From NCBI RefSeq assembly GCF_016735115.1, contig NZ_JAERQJ010000013.1:42525-106524 (forward strand): a stretch of 64,000 nucleotides of DNA, in the 5' to 3' direction. This document shows, piece by piece, positions 1-8,730 of the stretch. Origin of the DNA: Aquimarina mytili. Lineage in GTDB: Bacteria > Bacteroidota > Bacteroidia > Flavobacteriales > Flavobacteriaceae. Numbering within the stretch: position 1 is the first letter of the stretch; the number at the start of each line of letters is the position of its first letter. The translations under genes were made by a program, and so were the position numbers. The notes under the pieces were generated by a model, which was given only the letters and a program-made list of their open reading frames with translations, was not told the DNA's origin and did no database searches.

Positions 1-1
1 T

Positions 2-502
2 AGCAGCTCTTATCCTGTAGATATAACGGACAAAAACTCTATTAGAGAATTATTAGAAAAACTTCCCAAACTTGATGCTATAATTAATGCTGCGGGTACT
101 GCTTCATGGAAACCGTTATATGATCTTACAGAAGAGGATTATTACATTGGAATTAAAAGCAAACTTATGGGACAAGTAAATCTCGTGAATATTGCAAAAG
201 AGTATTTGAATGATAATGGCTCAATAACACTCACTACTGGAATTCTTGCAGAACATTATGAACCCGGCGCAGTTGCATTATCTTTAGTAAATGGTGCCTT
301 ACATAGTTTTGTTAATGCAGCCTCTAACGAATTAGAGCGAAACATTCGTTTAAATGTCGTCGCACCTGGGGCTATTGCCGGAGACTTCCCAGAGGATAAA
401 AAGTTCGCAGGATACTTTCCGATTCCTATTGATGATGCTATAGCTATGTATCAAAAATCATTAACCGAAAATAATACAGGTCAAATCTTAAAAAAATATT
501 AG
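2..502 (+). CDS. SDR-family oxidoreductase, 5' end outside window
   Basis: The gene is open from the first bases of the window, so the N-terminal Rossmann half is missing. About 166 residues are visible. They contain the SDR motif NAAG (visible residues 29-32) and the typical segment NVVAPGAI near the C terminus. Where canonical SDRs have YxxxK the sequence reads ALSLVNGAL, so the catalytic Tyr and Lys are replaced; this is known for a divergent SDR subgroup and makes the reaction unpredictable. The stop is separated by one base from the next gene (PhzF-like), so it is the upstream part of a tight four-gene operon. Family assignment is good; substrate unknown. Confidence 0.8.
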   Translation, partial: SSSYPVDITDKNSIRELLEKLPKLDAIINAAGTASWKPLYDLTEEDYYIGIKSKLMGQVNLVNIAKEYLNDNGSITLTTGILAEHYEPGAVALSLVNGALHSFVNAASNELERNIRLNVVAPGAIAGDFPEDKKFAGYFPIPIDDAIAMYQKSLTENNTGQILKKY

Positions 503-503
503 C

Positions 504-1289
504 ATGAAAATTAAAATGTACCAAATTGATGCCTTTACCAAAACATTATTTGGAGGCAATCCGGCTGCCATTTGCCATCTCCCCCATTGGTTAGATGATA
601 CTACCTTACAAAATATTGCGATAGAAAATAACTTAGCAGAAACTGGATATTTTGTAAAAAATGAAAGCGTATATGAAATTAGGTGGTTTATGCCACATGC
701 CGAAATTGATTTATGTGGTCATGCCACCTTAGCTTCAGCCTATGTAATTTTTAACTATATAGATACATCAATACAAGAAGTAGCATTTTCTTCAAAAAGT
801 GGAATTCTGAAAGCAAAAAAAGAAGATAATGGATCGATTACTCTTGATTTTCCATCAAGACCTCCTAAGGAAATTGAAATTCCAAAAGAAGTGTTTCAGG
901 CTCTAAAAGCAAAGCCTTTGGGTGCCTATGCAGCCCGAGATTTGGTAATTACACTTTCTTCTGAAGAAGAAGTACTTGCCGAAAACCCAAATCTCGAAGT
1001 GCTAAAAGATCTACCCTATCTTTGTACTATTATAACTGCTAAAGGAAATAATTCTGATTTTGTATCTCGTGTTTTTGATGCTAATGCAAAAGTACTTCCT
1101 GAAGACCCCGTTACTGGATCTGCACACGCATCTCTAGTACCATTTTGGGCAAAAGAATTAAATAAAAACAGCCTCAAAGCCCTTCAATTATCGCAAAGAG
1201 GAGGCGAACTAGATTGTAAACTGGAAGGAGATCGGGTTTTTCTTAGTGGCTACTCAGTATTATATCTAACAGGAGAAATCTATATCTAA
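504..1289 (+). CDS. PhzF-family isomerase/epimerase-like protein
   Basis: The 261-residue protein has the PhzF N-terminal signature (residues 7-25, with FGGNPAA), the conserved Glu at about residue 46 in NNLAETGYF that acts as general acid/base in PhzF, the DLCGHATLA motif near residue 70, and DPVTGSAH in the C-terminal half. Length is slightly short for the family (260-300). PhzF-type proteins catalyse proton shifts or epimerisations on small metabolites; most homologues in genomes without phenazine clusters are of unknown substrate, and no other phenazine gene is present here. It lies in an operon with an SDR, an amino-acid racemase and an MDR reductase, with 1- and 11-base spacings, which suggests a shared small-molecule or amino-acid role (inference). 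Confidence 0.88.
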   Translation: MKIKMYQIDAFTKTLFGGNPAAICHLPHWLDDTTLQNIAIENNLAETGYFVKNESVYEIRWFMPHAEIDLCGHATLASAYVIFNYIDTSIQEVAFSSKSGILKAKKEDNGSITLDFPSRPPKEIEIPKEVFQALKAKPLGAYAARDLVITLSSEEEVLAENPNLEVLKDLPYLCTIITAKGNNSDFVSRVFDANAKVLPEDPVTGSAHASLVPFWAKELNKNSLKALQLSQRGGELDCKLEGDRVFLSGYSVLYLTGEIYI

Positions 1290-1300
1290 TTAATAGCATT

Positions 1301-2011
1301 ATGATGAAAACAATCGGTCTAATTGGAGGAATGAGCTGGGAATCATCGGCAGTATATTACGAACTTATTAATAAACATGTAAAAAAACGGCTTGGAGGAT
1401 TTCATTCCGCTCAATGCATATTAAATTCGGTTGATTTTTCTAAAATTGAAAAGTTACAACGGGATAATAATTGGGATGAGCTGAATGGACTAATGGTAAA
1501 ATCTGCCAAACAACTAGAAAATGCAGGAGCAGATCTAATTATACTTTGCACTAATACAATGCATCTTTGTAGTACCGAAATTATCAATAATACCTCTATC
1601 CCTTTTTTGCATATCGCAGAAGCAACTGGTGCCAAAATTAAGTCTCAAGGAGCAAGTAAAGTAGCACTTCTTGGAACAAAGTTCACAATGGAAAAAGATT
1701 TTTTTAAGAATATTTTAAATGACCTCGGTATCAAAACTATAATTCCTAACAAGAAAGACAGAGAAATCACGCACAACATTATTTATAAAGAACTAGTACT
1801 TGGAGACATTAATGAACATTCTAAGCAAGAGCTAAAGAGAATTATAACCGATCTTAAACAACAAGGTACTGAGGGAGTAATATTAGGCTGTACAGAATTG
1901 CCTTTATTAATTAAACCGGAAGATGTAGACATCCCTGTATTTGATACCACCAAAATACATGCTGAAAGTGCAGTTGATCTGGCTTTAAATAAAGAAAACA
2001 TCAAATTATAA
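1301..2011 (+). CDS. aspartate/glutamate racemase family protein
   Basis: This 236-residue protein begins with the family's IGLIGGMSWESS segment and has both catalytic cysteines, Cys83 in ILCTNTMH and Cys197 in LGCTEL, as expected for PLP-independent two-base racemases. It probably interconverts L- and D-Asp or Glu, or a related acid. It is the third gene of the operon, 11 bases after the PhzF-like gene and 10 bases before the MDR oxidoreductase. Two ATG codons are adjacent at the start; the first is used here. The family is also known as YgeA-like amino-acid racemases, so substrate breadth is open. Confidence 0.9.
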   Translation: MMKTIGLIGGMSWESSAVYYELINKHVKKRLGGFHSAQCILNSVDFSKIEKLQRDNNWDELNGLMVKSAKQLENAGADLIILCTNTMHLCSTEIINNTSIPFLHIAEATGAKIKSQGASKVALLGTKFTMEKDFFKNILNDLGIKTIIPNKKDREITHNIIYKELVLGDINEHSKQELKRIITDLKQQGTEGVILGCTELPLLIKPEDVDIPVFDTTKIHAESAVDLALNKENIKL

Positions 2012-2021
2012 AAGCAAGTAC

Positions 2022-3056
2022 ATGACCGAATTCAAAAACAAACAATGGATATACACCAAAAGACCTGAGAAATTAGTCGATGATAGCCATTACACTCTAA
2101 ATGAAAGTACAATTAACACCGCACAATTACGGCCTGGGCAAGCGATAATACACTCAGAGTTCTTTAGTGTTGATCCGTATATGCGTATCCAGCAATCGAG
2201 CAAAGATACCTGGGAGGAGCCTCATCCTCTTAATACTATACAAGGTGGTGCTGTCGTTGGCAAAATCATTGCAATAAATGATATACAAAGTGATTTAAAT
2301 GAAGGAGATTGGGTGTTATCATATACGGGATGGCAAGAATATGCAATTGCAGATATAAGTAGCCTTCGCAAATTAGATCCAAGAGAGGTTCCTGTTACCA
2401 CGGCATTAGGTGTTTTGGGCATGCCCGCCAGGATTGCTTATTTTGGACTTATTGAAGCCGGAAAACCTAAACAAGGCGAAACTGTAGTCGTTTCTGGTGC
2501 ATCGGGTGCAGTAGGCCAAGTTGTGGCTCAAATTGCTAAAATAAAAGGATGTAAGGTAGTTGGTATCGCCGGATCTGATGAAAAAACGAAATACCTCAGA
2601 GAAACACTTAACCTGGATGCTGTAATTAATTATAAAAAGCACTCTTCTGCTTTAGCTATGAAAAATGTACTTTCAAGAGTTTGCCCAGAAGGGATTGATA
2701 TCTATTATGATAATGTAGGAGGATATATAACTGACGCAATTTTTGAAGTTATTAATCTTAGAGCCAGAATTATCATTTGTGGTCAGATTTCGCAATATTC
2801 TGGTGGATTAGATGATCCAGAATTAGGCCCTAGGTTTTTACATAAAATGCTATATAAGAGAGCTACAATACAAGGAGTTTTGGCTCGTGATTATAATGAC
2901 CGAATGGATGAAATGCTCAAAGAAATGACCCCTTGGGTTAAAGACGAATCCCTAAAATATAAAGAAACGATTGTTCATGGTTTTGAAAATTTACCTAAGG
3001 CACTCAATATGCTTTTCTTTGGTAAAAATACCGGAAAACTAATCGTAAAAAGATAA
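2022..3056 (+). CDS. NADP-dependent MDR oxidoreductase (LTB4DH/curcumin reductase type)
   Basis: The 344-residue protein belongs to the zinc-free medium-chain reductase group that reduces alpha,beta-unsaturated ketones and aldehydes (CurA, leukotriene B4 12-hydroxydehydrogenase). Visible signatures are DPYMR near residue 51, the cofactor-binding VSGASGAVGQ at about residues 157-166, and YYDNVGG further on. No catalytic or structural zinc ligands are seen. It ends the operon that starts at the window edge and its stop codon abuts the stop codon of the convergent helicase gene with no gap, so read-through control between the two must be tight. Confidence 0.9.
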   Translation: MTEFKNKQWIYTKRPEKLVDDSHYTLNESTINTAQLRPGQAIIHSEFFSVDPYMRIQQSSKDTWEEPHPLNTIQGGAVVGKIIAINDIQSDLNEGDWVLSYTGWQEYAIADISSLRKLDPREVPVTTALGVLGMPARIAYFGLIEAGKPKQGETVVVSGASGAVGQVVAQIAKIKGCKVVGIAGSDEKTKYLRETLNLDAVINYKKHSSALAMKNVLSRVCPEGIDIYYDNVGGYITDAIFEVINLRARIIICGQISQYSGGLDDPELGPRFLHKMLYKRATIQGVLARDYNDRMDEMLKEMTPWVKDESLKYKETIVHGFENLPKALNMLFFGKNTGKLIVKR

Positions 3057-4577
3057 TTAATCATCCATAAAAAGTTGATTAATTTTAGATCTTAATTTTC
3101 GTTTATAATCTTCTTCTAACCAATCTCTATAGTTTTTAGTGCTTTTACTAATGCAATACGAGTACCTACGTACACGATATTCTATATCTTGATCTAGTAA
3201 TTTGCTAAGAATTCTTGCATCAAAAACATCTTCACTATTTTCAACACACATTTTGGCGTGTTGTTCTATAGACTTTTCTAGAACGGTAAGACTTCTAAGG
3301 TTATATTTTTTCGTTTTTGCGTATTCCTCTTCAATGTCAAATTCTATATCAGTTGACTTGGCAAACTCTTTTCTGATATCATCTGGAAGTACGTATTTAA
3401 AATTTCTTTCAATCTCCTCATCTCCAACCAAACTATCATAATAAAAATCCGGAGATCTAAATATAGATTGCCAATCCATCTCAGCATTCCACAAACCAAA
3501 TCTGGCTGTATTATTTCCTAAGTCAATAATCGAGAATTCTGGTTTTGTTGGTAACACACGAGACCCCCTACCAATCATCTGGAAATATAACGTAAGCGAC
3601 TTTGTTGCTCTATTAAGGATAATACTTTCTACTGTAGGCTCATCAAAACCTGTGGTCAAGATACTAACTGAAGTTAATATTGCATCATTAGTCTCCTTAA
3701 ACCATTTTAAGATATCTTCTCTTTCCTGTTTACTATTCGTATTATCTAAATGGCGAATGGGATACCCCGCCTTTTTAAAAGTATCATACACATAAACAGA
3801 TGTATTAATACCATTATTAAAAATCAGTGTTTTCTTTCCTTTTGATCGTTCCTCATATGCATGCAACAATTTATCCTGCATCATCATATTGGTATACAAC
3901 TCTTCAGAAGATTTAACGGTATAATCTCCATTCATACCAATCTTTAGCGATCCCAAACCAACATCATAAGTATAGGTTACAGGCTTTGCCAAAAACCCAC
4001 TTTTAATTAAGGAGTCTATAGTATCTCCCACAATAAGCTCATTATAATTGTCCTTCATAGGAAGCTTCATATTTGAGCTAAGCGGAGTTGCTGTAACACC
4101 AAGAATAAAGCAGTTTTTAAAGAACCTAAAAAGCTTTCTAAATGAATTATAATGTGCCTCATCTATTATAACCATTCCTATATCATGCAGTTCGAGTTTA
4201 TCATCATTAAGCCTATTGTTTAAGGTCTCTACCATAGCAACGAAACACATATACTCGCCTTGGTCATAAAGTTCTTTAACTGCACTATTGATGATTTTAT
4301 TCTTTACCCGAAATTCGGTGAGCATCTTAGAAGTTTGACCGCAAAGTTCTATTCGGTGAGTAAGCACAACCACTTTTTTCTTAGTAGCTTCTATATATCG
4401 TCTTACGATTTCAGAAAAAATTACAGTCTTACCACCCCCTGTTGGTAGTTGATAGAGAAGATTATACTTTGAAGGAAATTCTTCCAAGCGACTAAATATC
4501 TTATCGATATCTCTTTGCTGGTAGTCGTATAAAACTTTTTGTTCTTTTTTTTCTATTTCAGTGGGTAATGCTCCCAT
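3057..4577 (-). CDS. DEAD/DEAH-box SF2 helicase
   Basis: The 506-residue protein is a COG1061-type (SSL2/type-III-R-like) helicase. Walker A is QLPTGGGKT (residues 43-51), motif II is IIDEAHY (DEAH at 139-142), motif III-like GVTATPL follows, and motif VI reads QMIGRGSR. The C-terminal about 130 residues are charged and not recognised. No nuclease or methylase partner is adjacent, so a restriction role is not supported. It is transcribed away from the alpha/beta hydrolase gene across a 172-base divergent intergenic region. DNA repair or RNA remodelling is possible; substrate unknown. Confidence 0.88.
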   Translation of the reverse strand: MGALPTEIEKKEQKVLYDYQQRDIDKIFSRLEEFPSKYNLLYQLPTGGGKTVIFSEIVRRYIEATKKKVVVLTHRIELCGQTSKMLTEFRVKNKIINSAVKELYDQGEYMCFVAMVETLNNRLNDDKLELHDIGMVIIDEAHYNSFRKLFRFFKNCFILGVTATPLSSNMKLPMKDNYNELIVGDTIDSLIKSGFLAKPVTYTYDVGLGSLKIGMNGDYTVKSSEELYTNMMMQDKLLHAYEERSKGKKTLIFNNGINTSVYVYDTFKKAGYPIRHLDNTNSKQEREDILKWFKETNDAILTSVSILTTGFDEPTVESIILNRATKSLTLYFQMIGRGSRVLPTKPEFSIIDLGNNTARFGLWNAEMDWQSIFRSPDFYYDSLVGDEEIERNFKYVLPDDIRKEFAKSTDIEFDIEEEYAKTKKYNLRSLTVLEKSIEQHAKMCVENSEDVFDARILSKLLDQDIEYRVRRYSYCISKSTKNYRDWLEEDYKRKLRSKINQLFMDD

Positions 4578-4692
4578 TAGGTTTTATTAAAAATAAGCTA
4601 CAAAATTAAACACTTTAAGAGGTTATACGAAACAATTGGCGAAATATATTTTTTTTCTTGATCGAATTAAAATGTTAATTATTCATAATTCC

Positions 4693-4724
4693 TTGATTAA
4701 AAACCTAGTGTTATCTTAATTTTG
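4693..4724 (+). promoter_or_regulatory. Bacteroidota-type promoter of the alpha/beta hydrolase gene
   Basis: A TTG (-33 element) at 4693-4695 is followed after 21 bases by TAATTTTG at 4717-4724, a perfect match to the Bacteroidota -7 element TAnnTTTG. The start codon lies 25 bases downstream of the -7 element. Predicted from motif only. Confidence 0.6.
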
Positions 4725-4749
4725 AAGCTTGAAATCCTAACTCAAACCA

Positions 4750-5619
4750 ATGAATAAAAAGGATAAAGATTCAATTCCAATTCAAGCACTTTTAGTTCCT
4801 AAATCTATACTGCGCACCGGGAAAATACTAAATTGGATATCTCCTCTTCTTGCATCAAGGTTTGCCGCAAGAATGTTTTTGACTCCATTTAGTTATGAAA
4901 TGCCTGAGCGCGAAAAACCAATGTTCGAGAAAAGTAAAAAAACACGTATACGTATAAAAAAAATTAACCGTGAGATAATGGTATATGAATATGGGCAATC
5001 AGATAAGAAAATATTACTAGTACATGGATGGTCTGGCAGTGGCACCCAACTTTCAAAAATAGCCGATCAATTATTAGCAAAAGGATATAGTACCGTTAGT
5101 TTTGACGCTCCTGCTCATGGTAAATCTCCCGGAAAAAGAACAATTTTACCTCATTTTCTTGAAGTTATTTATCATTTAGAGAAGACCCATGGCCCTTTTG
5201 AAGCCGCTGTAGGCCATTCTCTTGGTGGTATGTCTTTACTTAGAACAACTAAGTTTGGTTTGAAAATAAAAAAATTAGTAATCATTGGTACTGCTAATAG
5301 TATAACAGCTGTTACTAAAAACTTTGCGAATAATCTTCAACTTGGGCCAAAAGTAGCTACACTTTTAAAATCCTATTTTGATAAAAGATATGGCGAAGAT
5401 CTTAACAATTACTCGGGCGCTGTATCTGCCAAAGGAGTAAAAATACCTACCTTGGTAGTGCACGACAAAAATGATGTTGACGTACATTACAGTTCTGCTA
5501 ATGAAATAGCAAAAGAATTAGAAAATGGAGAGTTATTATTTACAGAACAATTGGGTCATCGCAAAATCTTGGGTAATGAAGAGGTTATTTCTAAAATTGT
5601 AAAATTTATTTTGGAATAA
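4750..5619 (+). CDS. alpha/beta hydrolase
   Basis: A 289-residue soluble hydrolase with oxyanion-hole segment HGWSGSG (residues 92-98), nucleophile elbow GHSLGG (Ser157), a later acid in VHDKNDVD and a terminal His in LGHRKI, completing a Ser-Asp-His triad. The first about 50 residues are basic and hydrophobic and could associate with the membrane. It sits just upstream of the two msrB genes. Homologues act on esters or thioesters; nothing in the context fixes the substrate. Confidence 0.88.
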   Translation: MNKKDKDSIPIQALLVPKSILRTGKILNWISPLLASRFAARMFLTPFSYEMPEREKPMFEKSKKTRIRIKKINREIMVYEYGQSDKKILLVHGWSGSGTQLSKIADQLLAKGYSTVSFDAPAHGKSPGKRTILPHFLEVIYHLEKTHGPFEAAVGHSLGGMSLLRTTKFGLKIKKLVIIGTANSITAVTKNFANNLQLGPKVATLLKSYFDKRYGEDLNNYSGAVSAKGVKIPTLVVHDKNDVDVHYSSANEIAKELENGELLFTEQLGHRKILGNEEVISKIVKFILE

Positions 5620-5682
5620 TTCTTGATGTGTTATTCATTAGAAATTTGTACGACTATATATAGAAACAAATATTCTAAACGT

Positions 5683-6177
5683 ATGAAACAGTTTATCATT
5701 TTAATTATTGGAGCTTTAGTCATTAGTTGTACAGGTGTTGCTCAACAAGAAACAAAAAAGCAAAATAAAGCCTATGCCGTTTCTAAAACCAATGCCGAAT
5801 GGAAAAAAATTCTGACATCAGATCAGTATTACATCCTTAGGCAAGCAGGAACCGAAAGACCTTTTTCAAGTCCGCTAAACAAATTATATGCTTCAGGAAC
5901 ATTTCATTGCGCAGCATGTAACACCCCGTTATATGAAAGTAAATATAAGTTTGATAGTGGTACTGGCTGGCCTAGTTTTGATCGAGCTGTAGAAGGAAAT
6001 ATTGAAAAGGATGTAGATCATAAACTAGGTTACGCTCGTACCGAACTATTATGCAATACATGCGGCGGTCATTTGGGACATATATTTAATGACGGACCAA
6101 GAGAAACAACCGGAATGAGGCATTGTATCAATGGAGATGCATTAGTCTTTGTACCTAAAAAATCAAAAAATGAGTAA
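5683..6177 (+). CDS. msrB: peptide-methionine (R)-S-oxide reductase MsrB, lipoprotein form
   Basis: I place the start at 5683 rather than the earlier in-frame ATG at 5623, because 5683 begins a clean SPII signal peptide (MKQFIILIIGALVISCTG; lipobox Cys). The mature protein carries the MsrB fold: zinc ligands CAAC and CNTC, the GTGWPSF motif, HLGHIFNDGP, and the resolving/catalytic C in RHCINGDAL. It should repair methionine-R-sulfoxide in exported proteins from a membrane-anchored position. It overlaps the next msrB by 8 bases (6170-6177), so the two are translationally coupled. Confidence 0.9.
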   Translation: MKQFIILIIGALVISCTGVAQQETKKQNKAYAVSKTNAEWKKILTSDQYYILRQAGTERPFSSPLNKLYASGTFHCAACNTPLYESKYKFDSGTGWPSFDRAVEGNIEKDVDHKLGYARTELLCNTCGGHLGHIFNDGPRETTGMRHCINGDALVFVPKKSKNE

Positions 6178-6565
6178 ATATCCAATACAAAAATCTGAAG
6201 CAGAGTGGAAATCTCAGCTTAGCGAAGAGCAATATAGGGTACTTAGACAAAAAGGAACAGAAAGACCATTTACAGGCGAGTATAATATGCATTTTGAAGA
6301 AGGAACATATACTTGTATGGCATGTGACACTCCTTTATTTAAAAGTAGTACCAAATTTGATTCTGGTTGTGGTTGGCCTAGTTTTGATGAATCAATAGAC
6401 GGTAACGTTGAATATATTAAAGATACATCCCATGGCATGATCAGAACTGAGATATTATGCTCCAATTGTGGTAGTCATTTAGGTCATGTATTTAATGATG
6501 GTCCAACACAAACAGGTCAACGATATTGTGTAAACTCGGTAAGCATAGATTTTGACAAAAAATAA
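6170..6565 (+). CDS. msrB: peptide-methionine (R)-S-oxide reductase MsrB, cytosolic form
   Basis: The start ATG at 6170 overlaps the stop of the preceding msrB, and the protein then begins directly with MSKYPIQKSEAEW, without a signal peptide. It has about 131 residues with both zinc CxxC pairs (CMAC, CSNC), GCGWPSF (an extra Cys instead of Thr/Ser before the GWPSF) and the catalytic RYCVNSVS. It is a paralogue of the lipoprotein MsrB just upstream; the pair would cover cytosol and envelope. Confidence 0.92.
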   Translation: MSKYPIQKSEAEWKSQLSEEQYRVLRQKGTERPFTGEYNMHFEEGTYTCMACDTPLFKSSTKFDSGCGWPSFDESIDGNVEYIKDTSHGMIRTEILCSNCGSHLGHVFNDGPTQTGQRYCVNSVSIDFDKK

Positions 6566-6589
6566 ATTCACAACAAATAATTAATATTT

Positions 6590-7084
6590 ATGAAAAAGAT
6601 TCTTTTTTTACTTAGTATATCTATCGTTTTATTCTCTTCTTGTGAAGGAGATCAAGGACCTCCAGGACCGCAAGGCGAACCAGGTTTAATTGGTGAAGCT
6701 TTCGAGAGAACAATTAGCTTTAATGCTGCAAATGAGTTTCTTGAAAGAATCCCGTTAAATCCCAATATAGCACCAAATGACGTAATTTTAGTATACCGCT
6801 TAGAAGACGTTATTGATAATCTTAAAGTATGGGAGCCCTTGCCTACAGTTACTCTTTTCTTGAATGATGCAGCAGATACATCTGTACAATATAGATTTAA
6901 TTTTACTGTAGGGGATATAGATATTATTATGGAAAGTAATAATTTGGATCTTGTACCTGCAAATTTAACAGAGAATCAAGTATTTAGAATTGTGATTGTG
7001 CCTGCAGAAGTTGCATCCAGTTCAAATATCAATTTTAATGATTTTAATGCAGTTCAAAGTGCATTACAATTAGAATTCAATTAA
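6590..7084 (+). CDS. lipoprotein with short collagen-like segment
   Basis: A 164-residue SPII lipoprotein (lipobox FSSC, Cys19) followed immediately by a short collagen-like Gly-X-Y stretch (GDQGPPGPQGEPG, about 4-5 triplets) and then a beta-rich domain of about 130 residues that I do not recognise. Such GxY collars after a lipobox recur in flavobacterial surface lipoproteins. It is followed by a strong terminator at 7128. Role unknown; surface exposure is inferred. Confidence 0.8.
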   Translation: MKKILFLLSISIVLFSSCEGDQGPPGPQGEPGLIGEAFERTISFNAANEFLERIPLNPNIAPNDVILVYRLEDVIDNLKVWEPLPTVTLFLNDAADTSVQYRFNFTVGDIDIIMESNNLDLVPANLTENQVFRIVIVPAEVASSSNINFNDFNAVQSALQLEFN

Positions 7085-7127
7085 TCGTTTGATTTCAGAG
7101 GTAATACTACCATTACAATAAAAATTT

Positions 7128-7156
7128 AACACCATCCTTGTGATGGTGTTTTTTTA
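7128..7156 (+). terminator. rho-independent terminator
   Basis: Perfect 9-bp stem AACACCATC/GATGGTGTT (7128-7136, 7142-7150) followed by a T run. It ends the msrB-lipoprotein transcription unit. Confidence 0.85.
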
Positions 7157-7257
7157 TTATAGCATTTAGCTTCACTCTTATTCTTAGCGAATACTTAATT
7201 CCTTTTCAGGTTAGCCGAATTATCCTTAAATTCGTGACTTCAAAAAAATCGACATTT

Positions 7258-8649
7258 ATGAGCACATATGATATCATTGTTTTAGGAAGTGGTCCTGGCG
7301 GTTATGTTACCGCAATTAGAGCTTCACAATTAGGATTTAAAACTGCAGTAGTAGAAAAAGAAAGCTTAGGCGGTGTATGTTTAAATTGGGGATGTATCCC
7401 AACCAAAGCACTATTAAAAAGTGCTCAGGTATTTGAATATCTTAAACATGCTTCAGACTTTGGGCTTACGGTTGAAAAATTTGACAAAGACTTCGATGCC
7501 GTTGTAAAGCGTAGCCGAGGTGTTGCAGATGGAATGAGCAAAGGTGTGCAATTCTTAATGAAAAAGAATAAAATAGATGTTATAGAAGGTTTCGGGAAAT
7601 TGAAAGCCAATAATAAGGTTACTGTTACTGATAAAGACGGTAAAGCTACTGATTATGAAGCAAAGCATATTATCATTGCCACCGGAGCTAGATCAAGAGA
7701 GCTACCAAACCTGCCACAAGATGGTAAAAAAGTGATAGGATATAGAGAAGCAATGACACTAAAATCTCAACCCAAGAAAATGATTGTAGTGGGATCTGGT
7801 GCGATTGGTGTTGAATTTGCTCATTTTTACAATGCAATGGGTACAGAAGTTACTATTGTAGAATTTTTACCAAACCTTGTTCCTTTAGAAGATGAAGAAG
7901 TTTCTAAACAGTTTGAACGTAATTTCAAAAAGGCTGGAATTAAAGTAATGACGAATTCTTCTGTTGAAAGTGTAGATACTAGTGGTGATGTTTTAAAGGC
8001 CACAGTAAAAACCAAAAAAGGAGAAGAAGTTCTTGAAGCCGATATCGTTTTATCTGCCGTAGGAATTAAGACCAACATAGAGAATATAGGATTAGAGGAA
8101 TTAGGAATAGCTACCGATAGAGATAAAATCGTAGTCAATGATTGGTATCAAACCAATATACCTGGCGTTTATGCTATTGGAGATGTAGTTGCAGGACCTG
8201 CTTTAGCACATGTTGCTTCAGCAGAAGGAATCACTTGTGTTGAAAAAATCGCAGGTATGCATGTAGAAGCCATAGATTATGGCAACATCCCTGGTTGTAC
8301 ATATGCTTCTCCTGAGATTGCTAGTGTCGGAATGACGGAAAAACAAGCTAAAGAAGCGGGTTACGACATTAAAGTAGGTAAATTTCCATTCTCTGCTTCT
8401 GGTAAAGCTAGTGCAGCTGGAACTAAAGATGGCTTTGTAAAAGTTATATTTGATGCTAAATATGGAGAATGGTTAGGTTGCCATATGATCGGTGCCGGAG
8501 TTACAGATATGATTGCAGAAGCAGTTCTAGGTAGAAAATTAGAAACTACAGGTCATGAAGTTTTAAAAGCAATTCACCCTCATCCAACAATGAGTGAAGC
8601 CGTTATGGAAGCTGTGGCAGATGCTTATGACGAAGTAATTCATTTATAA
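7258..8649 (+). CDS. lpdA: dihydrolipoyl dehydrogenase
   Basis: The flavoprotein E3 subunit of 2-oxo acid dehydrogenase complexes and the glycine cleavage system. I chose ATG 7258 (463 residues) over an in-frame GTG at 7234 because the protein then starts a few residues before the FAD-binding GSGPGG (11-15). The redox-active disulfide is Cys41/Cys46 in GGVCLNWGCIP, the NAD-binding GSGAIGVEF follows in the middle, and the C-terminal HPHPTMSE supplies the active-site His of the partner subunit. No E1/E2 gene is adjacent. Standalone lpd is common in flavobacteria. Confidence 0.96.
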   Translation: MSTYDIIVLGSGPGGYVTAIRASQLGFKTAVVEKESLGGVCLNWGCIPTKALLKSAQVFEYLKHASDFGLTVEKFDKDFDAVVKRSRGVADGMSKGVQFLMKKNKIDVIEGFGKLKANNKVTVTDKDGKATDYEAKHIIIATGARSRELPNLPQDGKKVIGYREAMTLKSQPKKMIVVGSGAIGVEFAHFYNAMGTEVTIVEFLPNLVPLEDEEVSKQFERNFKKAGIKVMTNSSVESVDTSGDVLKATVKTKKGEEVLEADIVLSAVGIKTNIENIGLEELGIATDRDKIVVNDWYQTNIPGVYAIGDVVAGPALAHVASAEGITCVEKIAGMHVEAIDYGNIPGCTYASPEIASVGMTEKQAKEAGYDIKVGKFPFSASGKASAAGTKDGFVKVIFDAKYGEWLGCHMIGAGVTDMIAEAVLGRKLETTGHEVLKAIHPHPTMSEAVMEAVADAYDEVIHL

Positions 8650-8673
8650 GAAAAAAAGAGAGTCTACATAAAA

Positions 8674-8704
8674 AAATCCGCTATAAAATATAGCGGATTT
8701 TTTT
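8674..8704. terminator. bidirectional terminator
   Basis: A perfect 12-bp stem AAATCCGCTATA/TATAGCGGATTT with a 3-base loop, flanked by A on the left and T on the right. It lies between lpdA (+) and the convergent acyltransferase gene (-) and can serve both. Confidence 0.88.
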
Positions 8705-8730
8705 ATATCATTAAGTGATATTATTTATAC

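Noticed and set aside
504..2011. Phenazine biosynthesis locus
   Set aside because: PhzF-like proteins are widespread; no other phz gene is present.
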